Origin: Shewanella mesophila | GTDB taxonomy: Bacteria > Pseudomonadota > Gammaproteobacteria > Enterobacterales > Shewanellaceae | Direction of reading: 5' to 3' | Assembly (NCBI RefSeq): GCF_019457515.1 | Contig: NZ_CP080421.1 | Span: 2,170,001-2,234,000 of the forward strand | Length of the DNA stretch: 64,000 bases | In this document: in pieces, positions 39,174 through 48,258 of the stretch | How the letters are laid out: each line of letters begins with the position of its first letter | Position numbering within the stretch: position 1 is the stretch's first letter | Position numbers and translations under genes: made by a program | Notes under the pieces: model-generated | What the model was told of the DNA's origin: nothing | Database searches by the model: none | The model's input: only the letters and a program-made list of their open reading frames with translations

Positions 39174-40151
39174 CTAATATTTCATCGATGCTTTGATCGC
39201 TTCAAAGGTTTTGAGCGCATCGGGCATATATTCTTTTTCATGAACCAAAGGGTAAGGCGTATCAAGACCACAAACTCGGCTAATTGGCGACTCGAGGTGA
39301 AGGAAGCACTCTTCTTGAATCGTTGCTGCGATTTCGCCCGCAAATCCGCCTGTTAGCGGTGCTTCATGATTGATAAGCAAGCGTCCTGTCTTCTTCACCG
39401 ATGCAGCGACCGTATCAACATCCCATGGTGCTAATGTACGCAAATCGATAATCTCACATGAGATCCCTTTTTTCGCGGCCATTTGCGCTGCATTTTCGAT
39501 GATCTCCATCTGAGCGCCCCATGCTAACAGGGTGATATCAGTGCCCTCTTTAACCACTTCGGCTTTGCCTAGCTCAATCTCATAATCCCCTTCAGGCACT
39601 TCACCGACGCTGGCACGGTATAGACGTTTAGGTTCAAAAAATACTACAGGGTTTTTATCACGGATAGACGCTAGCAATAGCCCTTTGGCTTGGTAAGCAT
39701 TACGGGGTACAACCACCTTCAAACCGGCTGTTTGCGTAAAATAAGCCTCTGGCGATTGAGAATGATAATGACCGCCGGCAATACCACCGCCGTATGGTGT
39801 TCTGTAAATGATCCCGCCGACATTAAACTCATTACCACTGCGATATCTGAACTTAGCCGACTCGTTAACTATCTGATCGATGGCGGGGAAAATATAATCT
39901 GCAAACTGGATCTCGGCGATAGCTGTCATGCCATTAGAGGCTAAGCCATTTGCAAATCCTGCAATCCCTTGTTCTGTCAGCGGGGTATTAAAACAGCGAT
40001 CCCGGCCGAACTTTTCTTGTAGTCCCGACGTAGCACGGAATACGCCACCAAAATGGCCCACATCTTCACCAAATAACACTGTTTTATCATCGGCTTCCAT
40101 AGCGATAGTCAAAGCATCATTGATGGCTTGTAACATATTAATCTTGGCCAC
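39174..40151 (-). CDS. bkdA2: Branched-chain 2-oxoacid dehydrogenase E1 beta subunit
   Basis: A 325-residue E1-beta subunit that binds thiamine diphosphate together with E1-alpha. Motifs are [14 protein letters not shown] at the start, [28 protein letters not shown] and, in the C-terminal half, [17 protein letters not shown]. Length matches the family. It lies 3 nt downstream of bkdA1 and 11 nt upstream of bkdB, so the three are one operon and probably coupled in translation. Confidence 0.94.
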   Translation of the reverse strand: MAKINMLQAINDALTIAMEADDKTVLFGEDVGHFGGVFRATSGLQEKFGRDRCFNTPLTEQGIAGFANGLASNGMTAIAEIQFADYIFPAIDQIVNESAKFRYRSGNEFNVGGIIYRTPYGGGIAGGHYHSQSPEAYFTQTAGLKVVVPRNAYQAKGLLLASIRDKNPVVFFEPKRLYRASVGEVPEGDYEIELGKAEVVKEGTDITLLAWGAQMEIIENAAQMAAKKGISCEIIDLRTLAPWDVDTVAASVKKTGRLLINHEAPLTGGFAGEIAATIQEECFLHLESPISRVCGLDTPYPLVHEKEYMPDALKTFEAIKASMKY

Positions 40152-40154
40152 GAT

Positions 40155-41333
40155 TTATACTCTCCCTGCGCTATGTGGATAGGAATCCGGGTACTTTTTA
40201 ATGTGCTGCTTCAATGTTGCGAGTTGCTGTTTCAAACGCGGCGTCGGCGTATCGTAAACATCATTGATTATTTCATCGACGTGCGTTACGGGTAGCTTCT
40301 CAGCAACCTTAACTGCAGCCAACACCTCTTGACGATATTTCTCATATAAACCCTGATCGTCACTTTCGGACAACCAGCCTTTATTCATCATCCACAATTT
40401 AAATCGTTTAACGGGATCGTGTTGTTGCCATTTGGCTTCTTCCTCTTTCGAGCGGTAGCCCGATGGATCATCCGAGGAAGAGTGCGCGCCTAAGCGATAG
40501 GTCATGGCTTCAATCAAGACTGGCGCATTATGCTCCAGCGCATAGGCTCTTGCCTGCTGAGTTGCCGCCAATACCGCTAACATATCGTTACCATCGACAC
40601 GTATGGTATGCATGCCATAACCTATGCCACGGCTTGCGATACCATTGCCGGCAAACTGCTCGCTAGTTGGAGTCGAAATAGCGTAACCATTGTTACGACA
40701 GAAGAAAATGGTAGGTGATTTCAATACGGCGGCCATATTTAACCCCGCGTGGAAATCGCCTTCAGATGCAGCACCTTCACCAAAATAGCAAATAGCAACA
40801 TTGCGTTTGCCTTGCATTTTTAAGCTGTAGCCGACACCCGTTGCCTGAGGGATCTGGGTTGCAAGTGGAGAAGAGATAGTTTGGTAATGTAACGCTTGGC
40901 TACCATAGTGGATCGGCATCTGCCGCCCTTTACCTAAATCTTTTTCGTTACTGAACATCTGATTCATAAACTGTTCAGTTGAGAAACCGCGATAACGAAT
41001 CGCCGCATGCTCTCGATACTGGGCTAAAATCACATCTTCATTATCGAGCGCTGCCACGCTGCCAACGATTGATGCTTCTTCACCAGTACAGGTCATATAA
41101 AAACTGATGCGTCCCTGACGCTGAGCGCCTAACATGCGTTCATCGAGTACTCGTGTGAAAACACAAGTATCATAAATTCTTTCGGCTAATGCCTGATCAA
41201 TAACTGGCAGTACCGCCTTTTCAAAGGTGGTTCCGTCGGCTTGTAAGATCTTCAAGATCGGAATTGACAGTGAATCCTTATCGAGAAAGCTGACACGATG
41301 GACAGTTTCTGTAGTGCTCGTTGCGTTGCTCAT
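40155..41333 (-). CDS. bkdA1: Branched-chain 2-oxoacid dehydrogenase E1 alpha subunit
   Basis: A 392-residue E1-alpha subunit that decarboxylates branched-chain 2-oxoacids with thiamine diphosphate. The cofactor motif runs from GEGAASEGDFHAGLN to RNNGYAIST, and the phosphorylation-loop-like region YRLGAHSSSDDPS is present. The start at 41333 has AAGAGAA upstream. It is the first gene of the bkd operon. A perfect 14-bp palindrome TTACGTTAACGTAA, the LiuR-type motif, lies 89 nt upstream, so the operon is probably controlled by LiuR as part of branched-chain amino-acid use. Confidence 0.93.
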   Translation of the reverse strand: MSNATSTTETVHRVSFLDKDSLSIPILKILQADGTTFEKAVLPVIDQALAERIYDTCVFTRVLDERMLGAQRQGRISFYMTCTGEEASIVGSVAALDNEDVILAQYREHAAIRYRGFSTEQFMNQMFSNEKDLGKGRQMPIHYGSQALHYQTISSPLATQIPQATGVGYSLKMQGKRNVAICYFGEGAASEGDFHAGLNMAAVLKSPTIFFCRNNGYAISTPTSEQFAGNGIASRGIGYGMHTIRVDGNDMLAVLAATQQARAYALEHNAPVLIEAMTYRLGAHSSSDDPSGYRSKEEEAKWQQHDPVKRFKLWMMNKGWLSESDDQGLYEKYRQEVLAAVKVAEKLPVTHVDEIINDVYDTPTPRLKQQLATLKQHIKKYPDSYPHSAGRV

Positions 41334-41421
41334 ACTATTCTCTTATCAGCTGAGTTTTCTTGTTATCTGGTTGCGAAGGCTGACACCATTCGCTCTCTTT
41401 ATTTATTACGCGGCCTTAAAC

Positions 41422-41435
41422 TTACGTTAACGTAA
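41422..41435. promoter_or_regulatory. LiuR-type operator of the bkd operon
   Basis: TTACGTTAACGTAA is a perfect 14-bp palindrome that fits the LiuR consensus TTACGTnnACGTAA as I remember it. It lies 89 nt before bkdA1, in the presumed promoter region, and the operon is a known type of LiuR target. Confidence 0.75.
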
Positions 41436-41525
41436 ACTACCTATCAAGCTTAACCACTTTAAAGCCGCTAACTAGCATACTCACAGGATGTATATCTAGC
41501 TTTACAATACCGTGTCTAACCCAGC

Positions 41526-42581
41526 TTAATCTAGGTTGTAGTCATTTGCAGGAATCAAACATAACACAGTGCGCTGGCCAATTGGCACGTTTGCATTTGG
41601 GAACACTATGGCTTCGTTTGGCGCTTCTACTTTTATATCTTGTCCGCCCTCTTTTGCTAATACATAGCCCTTAGGAAAACTAGTAAAGTTTTCAACATTA
41701 TTAGCAAACGTAAATTCAAAATCATCAAAGTGCTTGTTAATAGAGCGATTTACTTGATAAAGGTTAAGCTTGTTCTCGTCAAATGTGTCAAGCTCTAATG
41801 CTTTCCCTGTGATTAAACGACACAACATCTCTTTTAACGAGATAAACCGCGTCATATCGTTTTGCCCCATAGGCATCACCTTGCCAAGTTCGATAGTAAA
41901 CGCCTCGGCTTGATAGTTATTCCATGAAAAATAGCTAAAGGTGGTCGTAGGCTCATGATGAAACAGCACAGTGTTAATGCCACAAGCAGATAAAAACATT
42001 AACTGCTCTTGACTATAGGGCTTACCGTGACGATAGGGGTAAATAGCAAACTTCTCGTGTTTTGAGCCACGTATTGCTGTGTGTAGGTCATAGTGACAAC
42101 GAGACCCGTTTGTTTTGTCGCTATTGAAGAACCGGTCAACATACTGCTCAAGCTTTTTAGCCCGCATCCGCTCAGCATTCACTAAGCCTTCGCCTTGTGA
42201 ATGAGCACCGCTAAAGAGTCGATTTAGGTTCTCTTCCACAAACCGAGTACCATTGTGGATAGCTGGAGGATTTCCTATCAGAAACAACACTCGATGACGG
42301 CACACAAGTTTGCCCGTCAGCAACGCCGTGATTAGGCTATTACACAGTTCAATCGGCGCGGTTTCATTGCCATGAACGGCTGACGAGAGCACGATACTTT
42401 TGACAGCACCACCAGATGCATCAGCAGCTTCAATGCGAGGTTCAAACACTATAACCCCTGTATCCCACACTTCAACATCAGTATGTTCATCGATGTTGAA
42501 TGATAGCGGCTCATCAATAGCTTTAGGGTTAGCCAGCGTGAATTGCAAAAAGTCTTTCGACAAATTCAGGGCTTGTGACAC
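41526..42581 (-). CDS. astE: Succinylglutamate desuccinylase
   Basis: A 351-residue zinc hydrolase that releases glutamate and succinate from N-succinylglutamate, the last step of the arginine AST pathway. Zinc ligands are in HGNETAP (His and Glu) and HYDLHTAI (His); the active-site Glu is in AFTIELGK. The frame is open to an ATG at 42605, but an AAGGAG site lies after that ATG and 7 nt before a GTG at 42581, so I start at the GTG (MSQALNLSK). No other ast gene is adjacent. Confidence 0.93.
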   Translation of the reverse strand: MSQALNLSKDFLQFTLANPKAIDEPLSFNIDEHTDVEVWDTGVIVFEPRIEAADASGGAVKSIVLSSAVHGNETAPIELCNSLITALLTGKLVCRHRVLFLIGNPPAIHNGTRFVEENLNRLFSGAHSQGEGLVNAERMRAKKLEQYVDRFFNSDKTNGSRCHYDLHTAIRGSKHEKFAIYPYRHGKPYSQEQLMFLSACGINTVLFHHEPTTTFSYFSWNNYQAEAFTIELGKVMPMGQNDMTRFISLKEMLCRLITGKALELDTFDENKLNLYQVNRSINKHFDDFEFTFANNVENFTSFPKGYVLAKEGGQDIKVEAPNEAIVFPNANVPIGQRTVLCLIPANDYNLD

Positions 42582-42934
42582 AAGAAAACTCCTTACATTT
42601 ATCATTCCTTAAGGCTGGTTTCATTAGGCATTTAAGGGATGAATCCTTGGATTTATTAGAATTATTATTAGTTAGCGACATAGTATCATTTAACGGAAAA
42701 GACAGCTATTTATCCGCGTATATCCAAACAGGAATAACCAGTATAAATAGCAAAAATGATCTTGCATTACCATCACCAGCAATGACACAATAAAAGACAT
42801 CCAGCCATCCATACGGATAAACATCTAAAAATGGATGGTAACATTGACACAGACATTTAAACGAACATAAACGCGAGATGACTGCTACATAGTCAGCAAC
42901 TATCTCGGCAATTAAGTACAACGAGGTAATAGAA
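42582..42934. other. Divergent intergenic stretch between astE and msrA
   Basis: About 350 nt. It holds the MetJ-like tandem boxes (42795-42826) and an 8-bp inverted repeat CCATCCAT (42805-42812) / ATGGATGG (42831-42838). The short open frames here look non-coding. Confidence 0.5.
42795..42826 (+). promoter_or_regulatory. Tandem MetJ-like boxes upstream of msrA
   Basis: Four 8-mers in a row, AGACATCC, AGCCATCC, ATACGGAT and AAACATCT, match the MetJ box AGACGTCT at 6, 5, 5 and 6 positions. MetJ binds two or more adjacent 8-mers. The end is 109 nt before msrA. The phase was chosen by eye, so this is only a candidate. Confidence 0.35.
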
Positions 42935-43414
42935 ATGGCTTTAGCGACATTTGGTGCAGGGTGTTTTTGGGGCGTAGAATACTTCTTCAAGCAAATCGAC
43001 GGCGTAACCGCAGCAACCTCAGGCTACATGGGCGGTGACGACAACGCGGCGACTTATGAGGAAGTTAAAGCGGGTAATACCGGCCACGCTGAAGTTGTAC
43101 AGGTTGAGTACGATGAAACACGCGTAGATTATGAACAACTCCTTGCGGTATTTTGGTCCAATCACAACCCGACTATGCTCAATATGCAAGGCGGTGACAT
43201 TGGCCATCAATATCGAAGTGCGATCTTTTTTCATGATAAACAACAAAAAGAGGTAGCAGAGGGCTCTAAGCTTGCGCTTGCTCGCAGTGGTAAGTGGGGA
43301 CTGAGACCTATCGTGACTGAAATAGTGCCAGCCGTCACCTTCCATAGAGCCGAAGAATATCACCAGAACTACTTAGAAAAGAATAATCTGCCAACCTGCC
43401 ACCTGACTTACTAA
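42935..43414 (+). CDS. msrA: Peptide methionine-S-sulfoxide reductase
   Basis: A 159-residue enzyme that repairs oxidised methionine in proteins (S-epimer). The catalytic Cys is C10 in GAGCFWG; GYMGG, GHAEVVQVEYD, NPTMLNMQGGDIGHQYRSAIF and the C-terminal HRAEEYHQNYL are all family motifs. The short form without long N-terminal extension is complete. The ATG at 42935 has CGAGGTAATAG upstream. It is a single gene, convergent to pgm with a shared terminator. Confidence 0.95.
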   Translation: MALATFGAGCFWGVEYFFKQIDGVTAATSGYMGGDDNAATYEEVKAGNTGHAEVVQVEYDETRVDYEQLLAVFWSNHNPTMLNMQGGDIGHQYRSAIFFHDKQQKEVAEGSKLALARSGKWGLRPIVTEIVPAVTFHRAEEYHQNYLEKNNLPTCHLTY

Positions 43415-43441
43415 ACTACCTCTGTTAATAAATTCAGTGCC

Positions 43442-43487
43442 AGCGATAAAAAGGCCCCATCAAAACTGATGGGGCCTTTTTATCGCT
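43442..43487. terminator. Long bidirectional terminator between msrA and pgm
   Basis: A 21-bp perfect stem (43442-43462 with 43467-43487) closes a 4-nt loop. It is much longer than most terminators in this window and holds A5/T5 tracts on both sides, so it serves both convergent genes. Confidence 0.9.
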
Positions 43488-43553
43488 CTAATTACTATCA
43501 ACTGAGCCTTGTTAACGATTGGCTACACAGTCACGCAATCACACTAGCAGGTT

Positions 43554-45209
43554 CTAGGCTAACAGGATATCAATCATCTCTTGCGCTTGGGTTAATACCT
43601 GCTCGAGATGGGCCCCAGACACAAAACTTTCACCATAGAGTTTAAACAGTGCTTCGGTTCCCGAAGGGCGCGCCGCAAACCAAGCATTTTTAGTCACCAC
43701 TTTTATGCCACCAATAGCCGCTTTGTTGCCTGGTGCATGGGTGAGCACGTCCGTAATATCATCACCTGCAAGTTGATCACAGCCCAATTGCGCAGTTGTC
43801 ACCTGTGCACTAATCAACTGGTTAAACTTCGCTTTACGCTTTGGTTTTACCGGACTATCAACTCTTTTATAAAAACTCTCGCCATGACGCTCTACCATCT
43901 GCTGATATAACTGCGCTGGCGTGTATCCCGTTACTGCTAGGATCTCTGCCGCCAGCAGGGCCAAAATGAAGCCATCTTTATCGGTGCACCAGGTACGGCC
44001 ATCACGCTGTAGAAAAGCCGCGCCCGCACTCTCTTCTCCGCCGAAGGCAAAGGTTCCCTCGGCCAGCCCCTCGACAAACCATTTAAATCCGACAGGGACT
44101 TCACTCATGATACGATTTCGTTCGGCGCAAACTTTATCGATCATCGCACTAGAGACTAGGGTTTTTCCGAGAATGAGATCCAAAGACCAATCGGGGCGAT
44201 GCATCAATAGGTACTCAATCGCAACCGCCAAATAATGGTTAGGATTCATCAACCCCGAGCCAGGGCAGACAATGCCATGCCGGTCATAGTCTGGGTCATT
44301 ACCGACGCAAATATCGAAATCGTTCTGGTATCTCAGTAATCCAGCCATGGCATAAGGTGACGAGCAATCCATACGGATCTTGCCGTCCTTATCCAATGTC
44401 ATAAAGCTAAACGTGGGATCGACCCTGTCGTTAACCAGTTCAATGTCGATATCGAAACGACTAGCGATCTTGCTCCAGTAATGGATCCCCGAGCCACCGA
44501 GTGGATCGACGCCGATCTTAATTCCAGCTTTACTGATGGCCTTCATATCGATGACATCATCGAGCGCGTCAATATAAGCAGACATAAAATCAGTCTCTAC
44601 GATCAGCGCCGTGTGGACCGCAATCGAATAGCTAAGCCTTTTTACTCCTTCGAGCTGTTTTGCTAGATAGTCATTAGCACGAGATTCAATCCAAGCGGTG
44701 ATCTCACCTTCGGCCGGTCCACCATGGGGCGGATTATACTTAATGCCACCATCTTGGGGTGGATTATGTGAAGGTGTGATAATAAGTCCGTCGGTTAAGG
44801 CTGCAGGCATATCTCGATTGGCACGGATAATGGCCTGAGATACTACAGGGGTTGGGGTAAACTCATCATCTTTTGCGACTAATACTTGGATAGCATTTCC
44901 GCTGAGCACTTCAAGAGCGGTAACATAAGCCGCTTGTGACAACGCATGGGTGTCGATCCCGACAATCATAGGTCCCGTAATATTGGCCTGTTGGCGATAA
45001 TCGACAACCGCTTGCACAATCGCGAGAATATGTTTTTCATTAAAACTTTTAGTAAAAGCGCAACCACGATGACCGGATGTGCCAAACGTCACCTTTTGAG
45101 CATCAAGGCTAACATCAGGTGCGAGCCGATAATAATGGCTCATCAATTTAGGGATACTAACCAAATCCGTTTGCTGTGCGGCTTGCCCCGCGCGTTTATC
45201 TATCGCCAA
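43554..45209 (-). CDS. pgm: Phosphoglucomutase (alpha-D-glucose type)
   Basis: A 551-residue enzyme that interconverts glucose 1-phosphate and glucose 6-phosphate, feeding glycogen and sugar-nucleotide synthesis. The phosphoserine is S147 in TPSHNPP; the metal loop is DPDYDRHG, and the sugar-binding GGEESAG follows. It aligns closely with E. coli Pgm (546 residues). It lies 54 nt downstream of seqA on the same strand, the same pairing as in E. coli, so they probably form an operon. Confidence 0.95.
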   Translation of the reverse strand: MAIDKRAGQAAQQTDLVSIPKLMSHYYRLAPDVSLDAQKVTFGTSGHRGCAFTKSFNEKHILAIVQAVVDYRQQANITGPMIVGIDTHALSQAAYVTALEVLSGNAIQVLVAKDDEFTPTPVVSQAIIRANRDMPAALTDGLIITPSHNPPQDGGIKYNPPHGGPAEGEITAWIESRANDYLAKQLEGVKRLSYSIAVHTALIVETDFMSAYIDALDDVIDMKAISKAGIKIGVDPLGGSGIHYWSKIASRFDIDIELVNDRVDPTFSFMTLDKDGKIRMDCSSPYAMAGLLRYQNDFDICVGNDPDYDRHGIVCPGSGLMNPNHYLAVAIEYLLMHRPDWSLDLILGKTLVSSAMIDKVCAERNRIMSEVPVGFKWFVEGLAEGTFAFGGEESAGAAFLQRDGRTWCTDKDGFILALLAAEILAVTGYTPAQLYQQMVERHGESFYKRVDSPVKPKRKAKFNQLISAQVTTAQLGCDQLAGDDITDVLTHAPGNKAAIGGIKVVTKNAWFAARPSGTEALFKLYGESFVSGAHLEQVLTQAQEMIDILLA

Positions 45210-45263
45210 AACTGACTCCTATCGTGAATATGGATGATCAAGAAACAACATACAATATAAGCT

Positions 45264-45809
45264 CTAAATGTTACCAATCATCGATTCGATCTGCGCTTCC
45301 GCGACGCCAAATTGAACTAGTACCTCAGTCAATATGGTGCGCTTTTTAGCTGTGTTATTGTTGGTTGTCACCCAGAAGCCGCTGTTGCCAATCTCTTTTG
45401 GATTAGCTGATTTACTGGCTTTTAGTAGCGATTCTTTTGAGGTCGCAAAGTAGAGACGATCTCTACCCTGGATCTGTAGCACTTGATCAAACTGCTGTGG
45501 CATCGCGTTATAGATAGCTTCTAGGCTATAAAGGAAACGACCTACCGCACCTTTCTGCTGAGCCAGTATCTCTTTATCAATCAGAGTCTCGATTGAACTA
45601 GGCGACATTGCGACTTCTGGTCTCGTTATCGTTGATGCCTGCTTGTTTTCTAAGCTTGGTTGGCTTATCTGTTTCGGCGTAGTCACTGGAATCGTTTCAA
45701 CATCTAACCCGAGTAGTCGGCGTAGGATCTCTGAAGCACTCTCCCCTATGCGCTCGGTTTTGCTTGCGATATGGCGATATAGCTCTTCATCAATCTCAAT
45801 ATATTTCAT
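45264..45809 (-). CDS. seqA: Replication initiation control protein SeqA
   Basis: A 181-residue protein that binds hemimethylated GATC sites and delays re-initiation at oriC. The N-terminal dimerisation region (MKYIEIDEELYRHIASKTERIGESASEILRRLL, residues 1-33) and the C-terminal DNA-binding domain (RFLYSLEAIYN, GFWVTTNNNTAKKR) are intact. A linker of about 60 residues lies between. The start at 45809 has GGAAGAT upstream. It is the first gene of the seqA-pgm operon and divergent from ybfF, as in E. coli. Confidence 0.95.
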   Translation of the reverse strand: MKYIEIDEELYRHIASKTERIGESASEILRRLLGLDVETIPVTTPKQISQPSLENKQASTITRPEVAMSPSSIETLIDKEILAQQKGAVGRFLYSLEAIYNAMPQQFDQVLQIQGRDRLYFATSKESLLKASKSANPKEIGNSGFWVTTNNNTAKKRTILTEVLVQFGVAEAQIESMIGNI

Positions 45810-46085
45810 GACTAAAATCTTCCTTTAGAAAGTGAAAATTAACTCGTTATTATTGTTTATAAACCGATCCGTACACCCAAGGCTCAGATCCGTTCCAGTG
45901 TATGCCAACTGCCCTCATAGAATAAAGAGCGATCCCACTAAATTTATCGCAGATCGTCGTTTGATCAATAAATTAACGCTCATTTGCTGAAAAACCATGC
46001 AAGTGATATTCGTCGATTTTCATAGTGCTGTCATTTAGCAGTATTTACAGGCACAATTTGGCGCAAATTTTCAACACGCGAACTC

Positions 46086-46886
46086 ATGTCGACTCTTAAC
46101 TATCAAATATCGGGTAATGGCACGCCAGTGATTCTGATCCACGGCTTGTTCGGTAACTTAGATAATCTTAAAACACTGGCGAACTCATTGAGCGATCATC
46201 GGGTTATACGGGTAGATGTTCCCAACCACGGCCTAAGTCCACATTGGCAGGTGATGGATTACCCCTCTTTAGCTAAAGCGATGACGCAATTATTAGCTGA
46301 GCTATCCATTGACAGCGCACATTTTGTGGGCCATTCAATGGGCGGAAAGATCGCTATGGCTGCGGCGCTTCTTTACCCACAATATGTAAAAAGCCTTGTG
46401 GCCGCAGATATCGCCCCCGTAGCATATAATCCGCGGCATCAGCTAGTTTTTGCAGCGCTGAATCAGTTGGATCTTAAAAATCTGCGCAGCCGCTCACAAG
46501 GGTTAACTGAACTACTCAATAGCGGTATAGACGAAGCCACAGCGCAATTTTTGTTGAAAAACCTACAAAAGGATGACGCTGGTTTTAGTTGGAAGATGAA
46601 TCTTGCGGGCTTACAAGCCTGTTACGACAAGCTCATCGGTTGGGATCTTCGTTGTGACGATTTGCCCTCAAATAGAATAACGACGGAACTCAGTTATACC
46701 GGGCCGAGTCTCTGTATTCGCGGTGGTGATTCAGATTATGTTAAAGCTGAGCATAGCGCTCAATTTGTGCAGCAGTTTCCAGCCATTAAAGCCAAGACGT
46801 TAGCTGGAACAGGACATTGGTTACATGCTCAAAAGCCCGTAATATTTAATCGTTTGGTGGGTGATTTTATCGCTAGTAATGATTAG
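46086..46886 (+). CDS. ybfF: YbfF-type alpha/beta-hydrolase
   Basis: A 266-residue esterase of the alpha/beta-hydrolase fold. The nucleophile is S84 in GHSMGGK, the oxyanion region is HGLFGN (19-24), and the catalytic His is in GTGHWLHA near the C-terminus. E. coli YbfF hydrolyses acyl-CoA and palmitoyl esters in vitro; its true substrate is not clear. It is divergent from seqA and upstream of DUF2788, ybfE and fldA, the same order as in many Enterobacteria. Confidence 0.9.
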   Translation: MSTLNYQISGNGTPVILIHGLFGNLDNLKTLANSLSDHRVIRVDVPNHGLSPHWQVMDYPSLAKAMTQLLAELSIDSAHFVGHSMGGKIAMAAALLYPQYVKSLVAADIAPVAYNPRHQLVFAALNQLDLKNLRSRSQGLTELLNSGIDEATAQFLLKNLQKDDAGFSWKMNLAGLQACYDKLIGWDLRCDDLPSNRITTELSYTGPSLCIRGGDSDYVKAEHSAQFVQQFPAIKAKTLAGTGHWLHAQKPVIFNRLVGDFIASND

Positions 46887-47047
46887 GCGCTGTTGCGGTT
46901 CCATCCTTATTTTCGTCGCAGTTTGTCGGCGATTTTAATCACTTATTTAGATCATTTTTTTCAAATAAGTGATGGTAAATCGTATAGCAGACATGGGTTA
47001 ACTATGATATATTCTCGCCTCATTTTTTGGCCTGAGGGAACGCCGTA

Positions 47048-47269
47048 ATGTTATCTCAGTATATGGAGCAGATAGAATCGATTGGATTGGATCTGTTTTT
47101 TGCTTCGATATTTTTCTTTATTGGTATGGCAATTCATGACGTGCTAAAGCAGGGAGAAGTTCCTAAATTTGGCCGCTTTATTGTATGGTTAGTATTGTTT
47201 CTCGGCTGCGCCGGGTTTATAGCTAAAGGATTAATACAGATGTCCTGGGAAGGCTCAGGCATAGGTTAA
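47048..47269 (+). CDS. DUF2788 small membrane protein
   Basis: A 73-residue protein of the DUF2788 family with two hydrophobic helices (residues 15-30 and 44-62) and a short polar turn HDVLKQGEVPKFGR between them. The function is unknown. GAGGGAA lies upstream of the ATG. It sits 11 nt before ybfE and is probably transcribed with it. Confidence 0.8.
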   Translation: MLSQYMEQIESIGLDLFFASIFFFIGMAIHDVLKQGEVPKFGRFIVWLVLFLGCAGFIAKGLIQMSWEGSGIG

Positions 47270-47280
47270 ATGTAGTTTCA

Positions 47281-47553
47281 ATGGCAAAAGAATCATCAGA
47301 CAGAACAACGATAGACCTGTTTGCTACTGAAAAGCGTCGAGGTCGTCCTCGCAGTAATCCGTTATCCAGAGAGCAACAGCTAAAGATCAACAAACGTAAT
47401 CAAATCCAACGCGACAAAGCGAATGGATTAAAGCGAATAGAGTTAAAGGTGTCACAAGATTTGTATGACGCCTTGAATGAAAAGGCATTGGCCAGTAACA
47501 TCAGCCGCAGCCAGTTAATCGAGTCAATTTTGCTACAGCAGGTTAATAACTGA
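47281..47553 (+). CDS. ybfE: YbfE-type LexA-linked regulator (RHH)
   Basis: A 90-residue protein like E. coli YbfE, a member of the LexA regulon there. The N-terminal part is basic with an AT-hook-like GRPRSN (about residues 21-26), and the C-terminal half is ribbon-helix-helix-like (RIELKVSQDLYDALNEKALAS, then ISRSQLIESILL). It probably binds DNA. I see no LexA box directly upstream here. The gene lies between DUF2788 and fldA, and its function is unknown. Confidence 0.85.
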   Translation: MAKESSDRTTIDLFATEKRRGRPRSNPLSREQQLKINKRNQIQRDKANGLKRIELKVSQDLYDALNEKALASNISRSQLIESILLQQVNN

Positions 47554-47605
47554 TCTATAGCGATTTTGCATAAAATAAGTTAATGAACTAGATAAAGGAA
47601 AGACA

Positions 47606-48133
47606 ATGGCAACTGTAGGTCTTTTTTTCGGCAGTGATACAGGTAACACCGAAGCCGTCGCCAAAATGATCCAGAAAAAACTGGGTAAGAAGATGGTCGA
47701 TGTTAAAGATATCGCCAAGAGTACTAAAGAGGAGATCGCTGAATATGATCTACTCCTTTTTGGTATTCCTACCTGGTATTACGGTGAAGCTCAGTGTGAT
47801 TGGGATGACTTTTTCCCCGATTTAGAGCAGATCGATTTCGACGGTAAATTGGTAGCAATTTTTGGTTGTGGAGACCAAGAGGATTACGCAGAGTATTTCC
47901 TCGATGCTATGGGCATGGTTAACGAAATCGTTGAAGCTCGCGGCGCCGTTGTGATTGGTCATTGGCCGACTGACAGCTACGACTTTGAAGCCTCTAAAGG
48001 TTTAGCCGATGACAAACACTTCGTCGGTCTGGGGATTGATGAAGATCGTCAACCAGAATTAACCGAAGAACGTGTCGATGCATGGGTTAAGCAGATCTAT
48101 GAAGAGATGTGCCTAGCTGAGCTAGAAGATTAA
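47606..48133 (+). CDS. fldA: Flavodoxin I
   Basis: A 175-residue FMN electron carrier of the long-chain type. The phosphate-binding loop is GSDTGNTEAV (9-18), and the flavin-shielding aromatic loops are PTWYYGEAQCDWDD and GCGDQEDYAEYF. It donates electrons to enzymes such as biotin, NrdG, IspG/IspH and MetH partners. The ATG has AAAGGAAAG upstream. The neighbours ybfF-ybfE-fldA match E. coli, but fur, which follows fldA there, is not next to it here. Confidence 0.95.
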   Translation: MATVGLFFGSDTGNTEAVAKMIQKKLGKKMVDVKDIAKSTKEEIAEYDLLLFGIPTWYYGEAQCDWDDFFPDLEQIDFDGKLVAIFGCGDQEDYAEYFLDAMGMVNEIVEARGAVVIGHWPTDSYDFEASKGLADDKHFVGLGIDEDRQPELTEERVDAWVKQIYEEMCLAELED

Positions 48134-48206
48134 CCACTGATCTTATTCAAGCTATGATTTGTTCAAGATATGATTTGAGCGAAATTTAGTTTGTTAAAAG
48201 TGTAAT

Positions 48207-48233
48207 AAAAAGCGGCTTATAGCCGCTTTTTTT
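48207..48233 (+). terminator. Terminator of fldA
   Basis: AAAAAGCGGCT and AGCCGCTTTTT form an 11-bp stem with a 3-nt loop and T run. Confidence 0.88.
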
Positions 48234-48258
48234 AGCGCAGCTAATGTAAGTATGACAG

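Noticed and set aside
42575..42793. 72-codon ORF overlapping the astE start on the plus strand
   Set aside because: It overlaps the astE control region, shows no family pattern and lacks a ribosome site.
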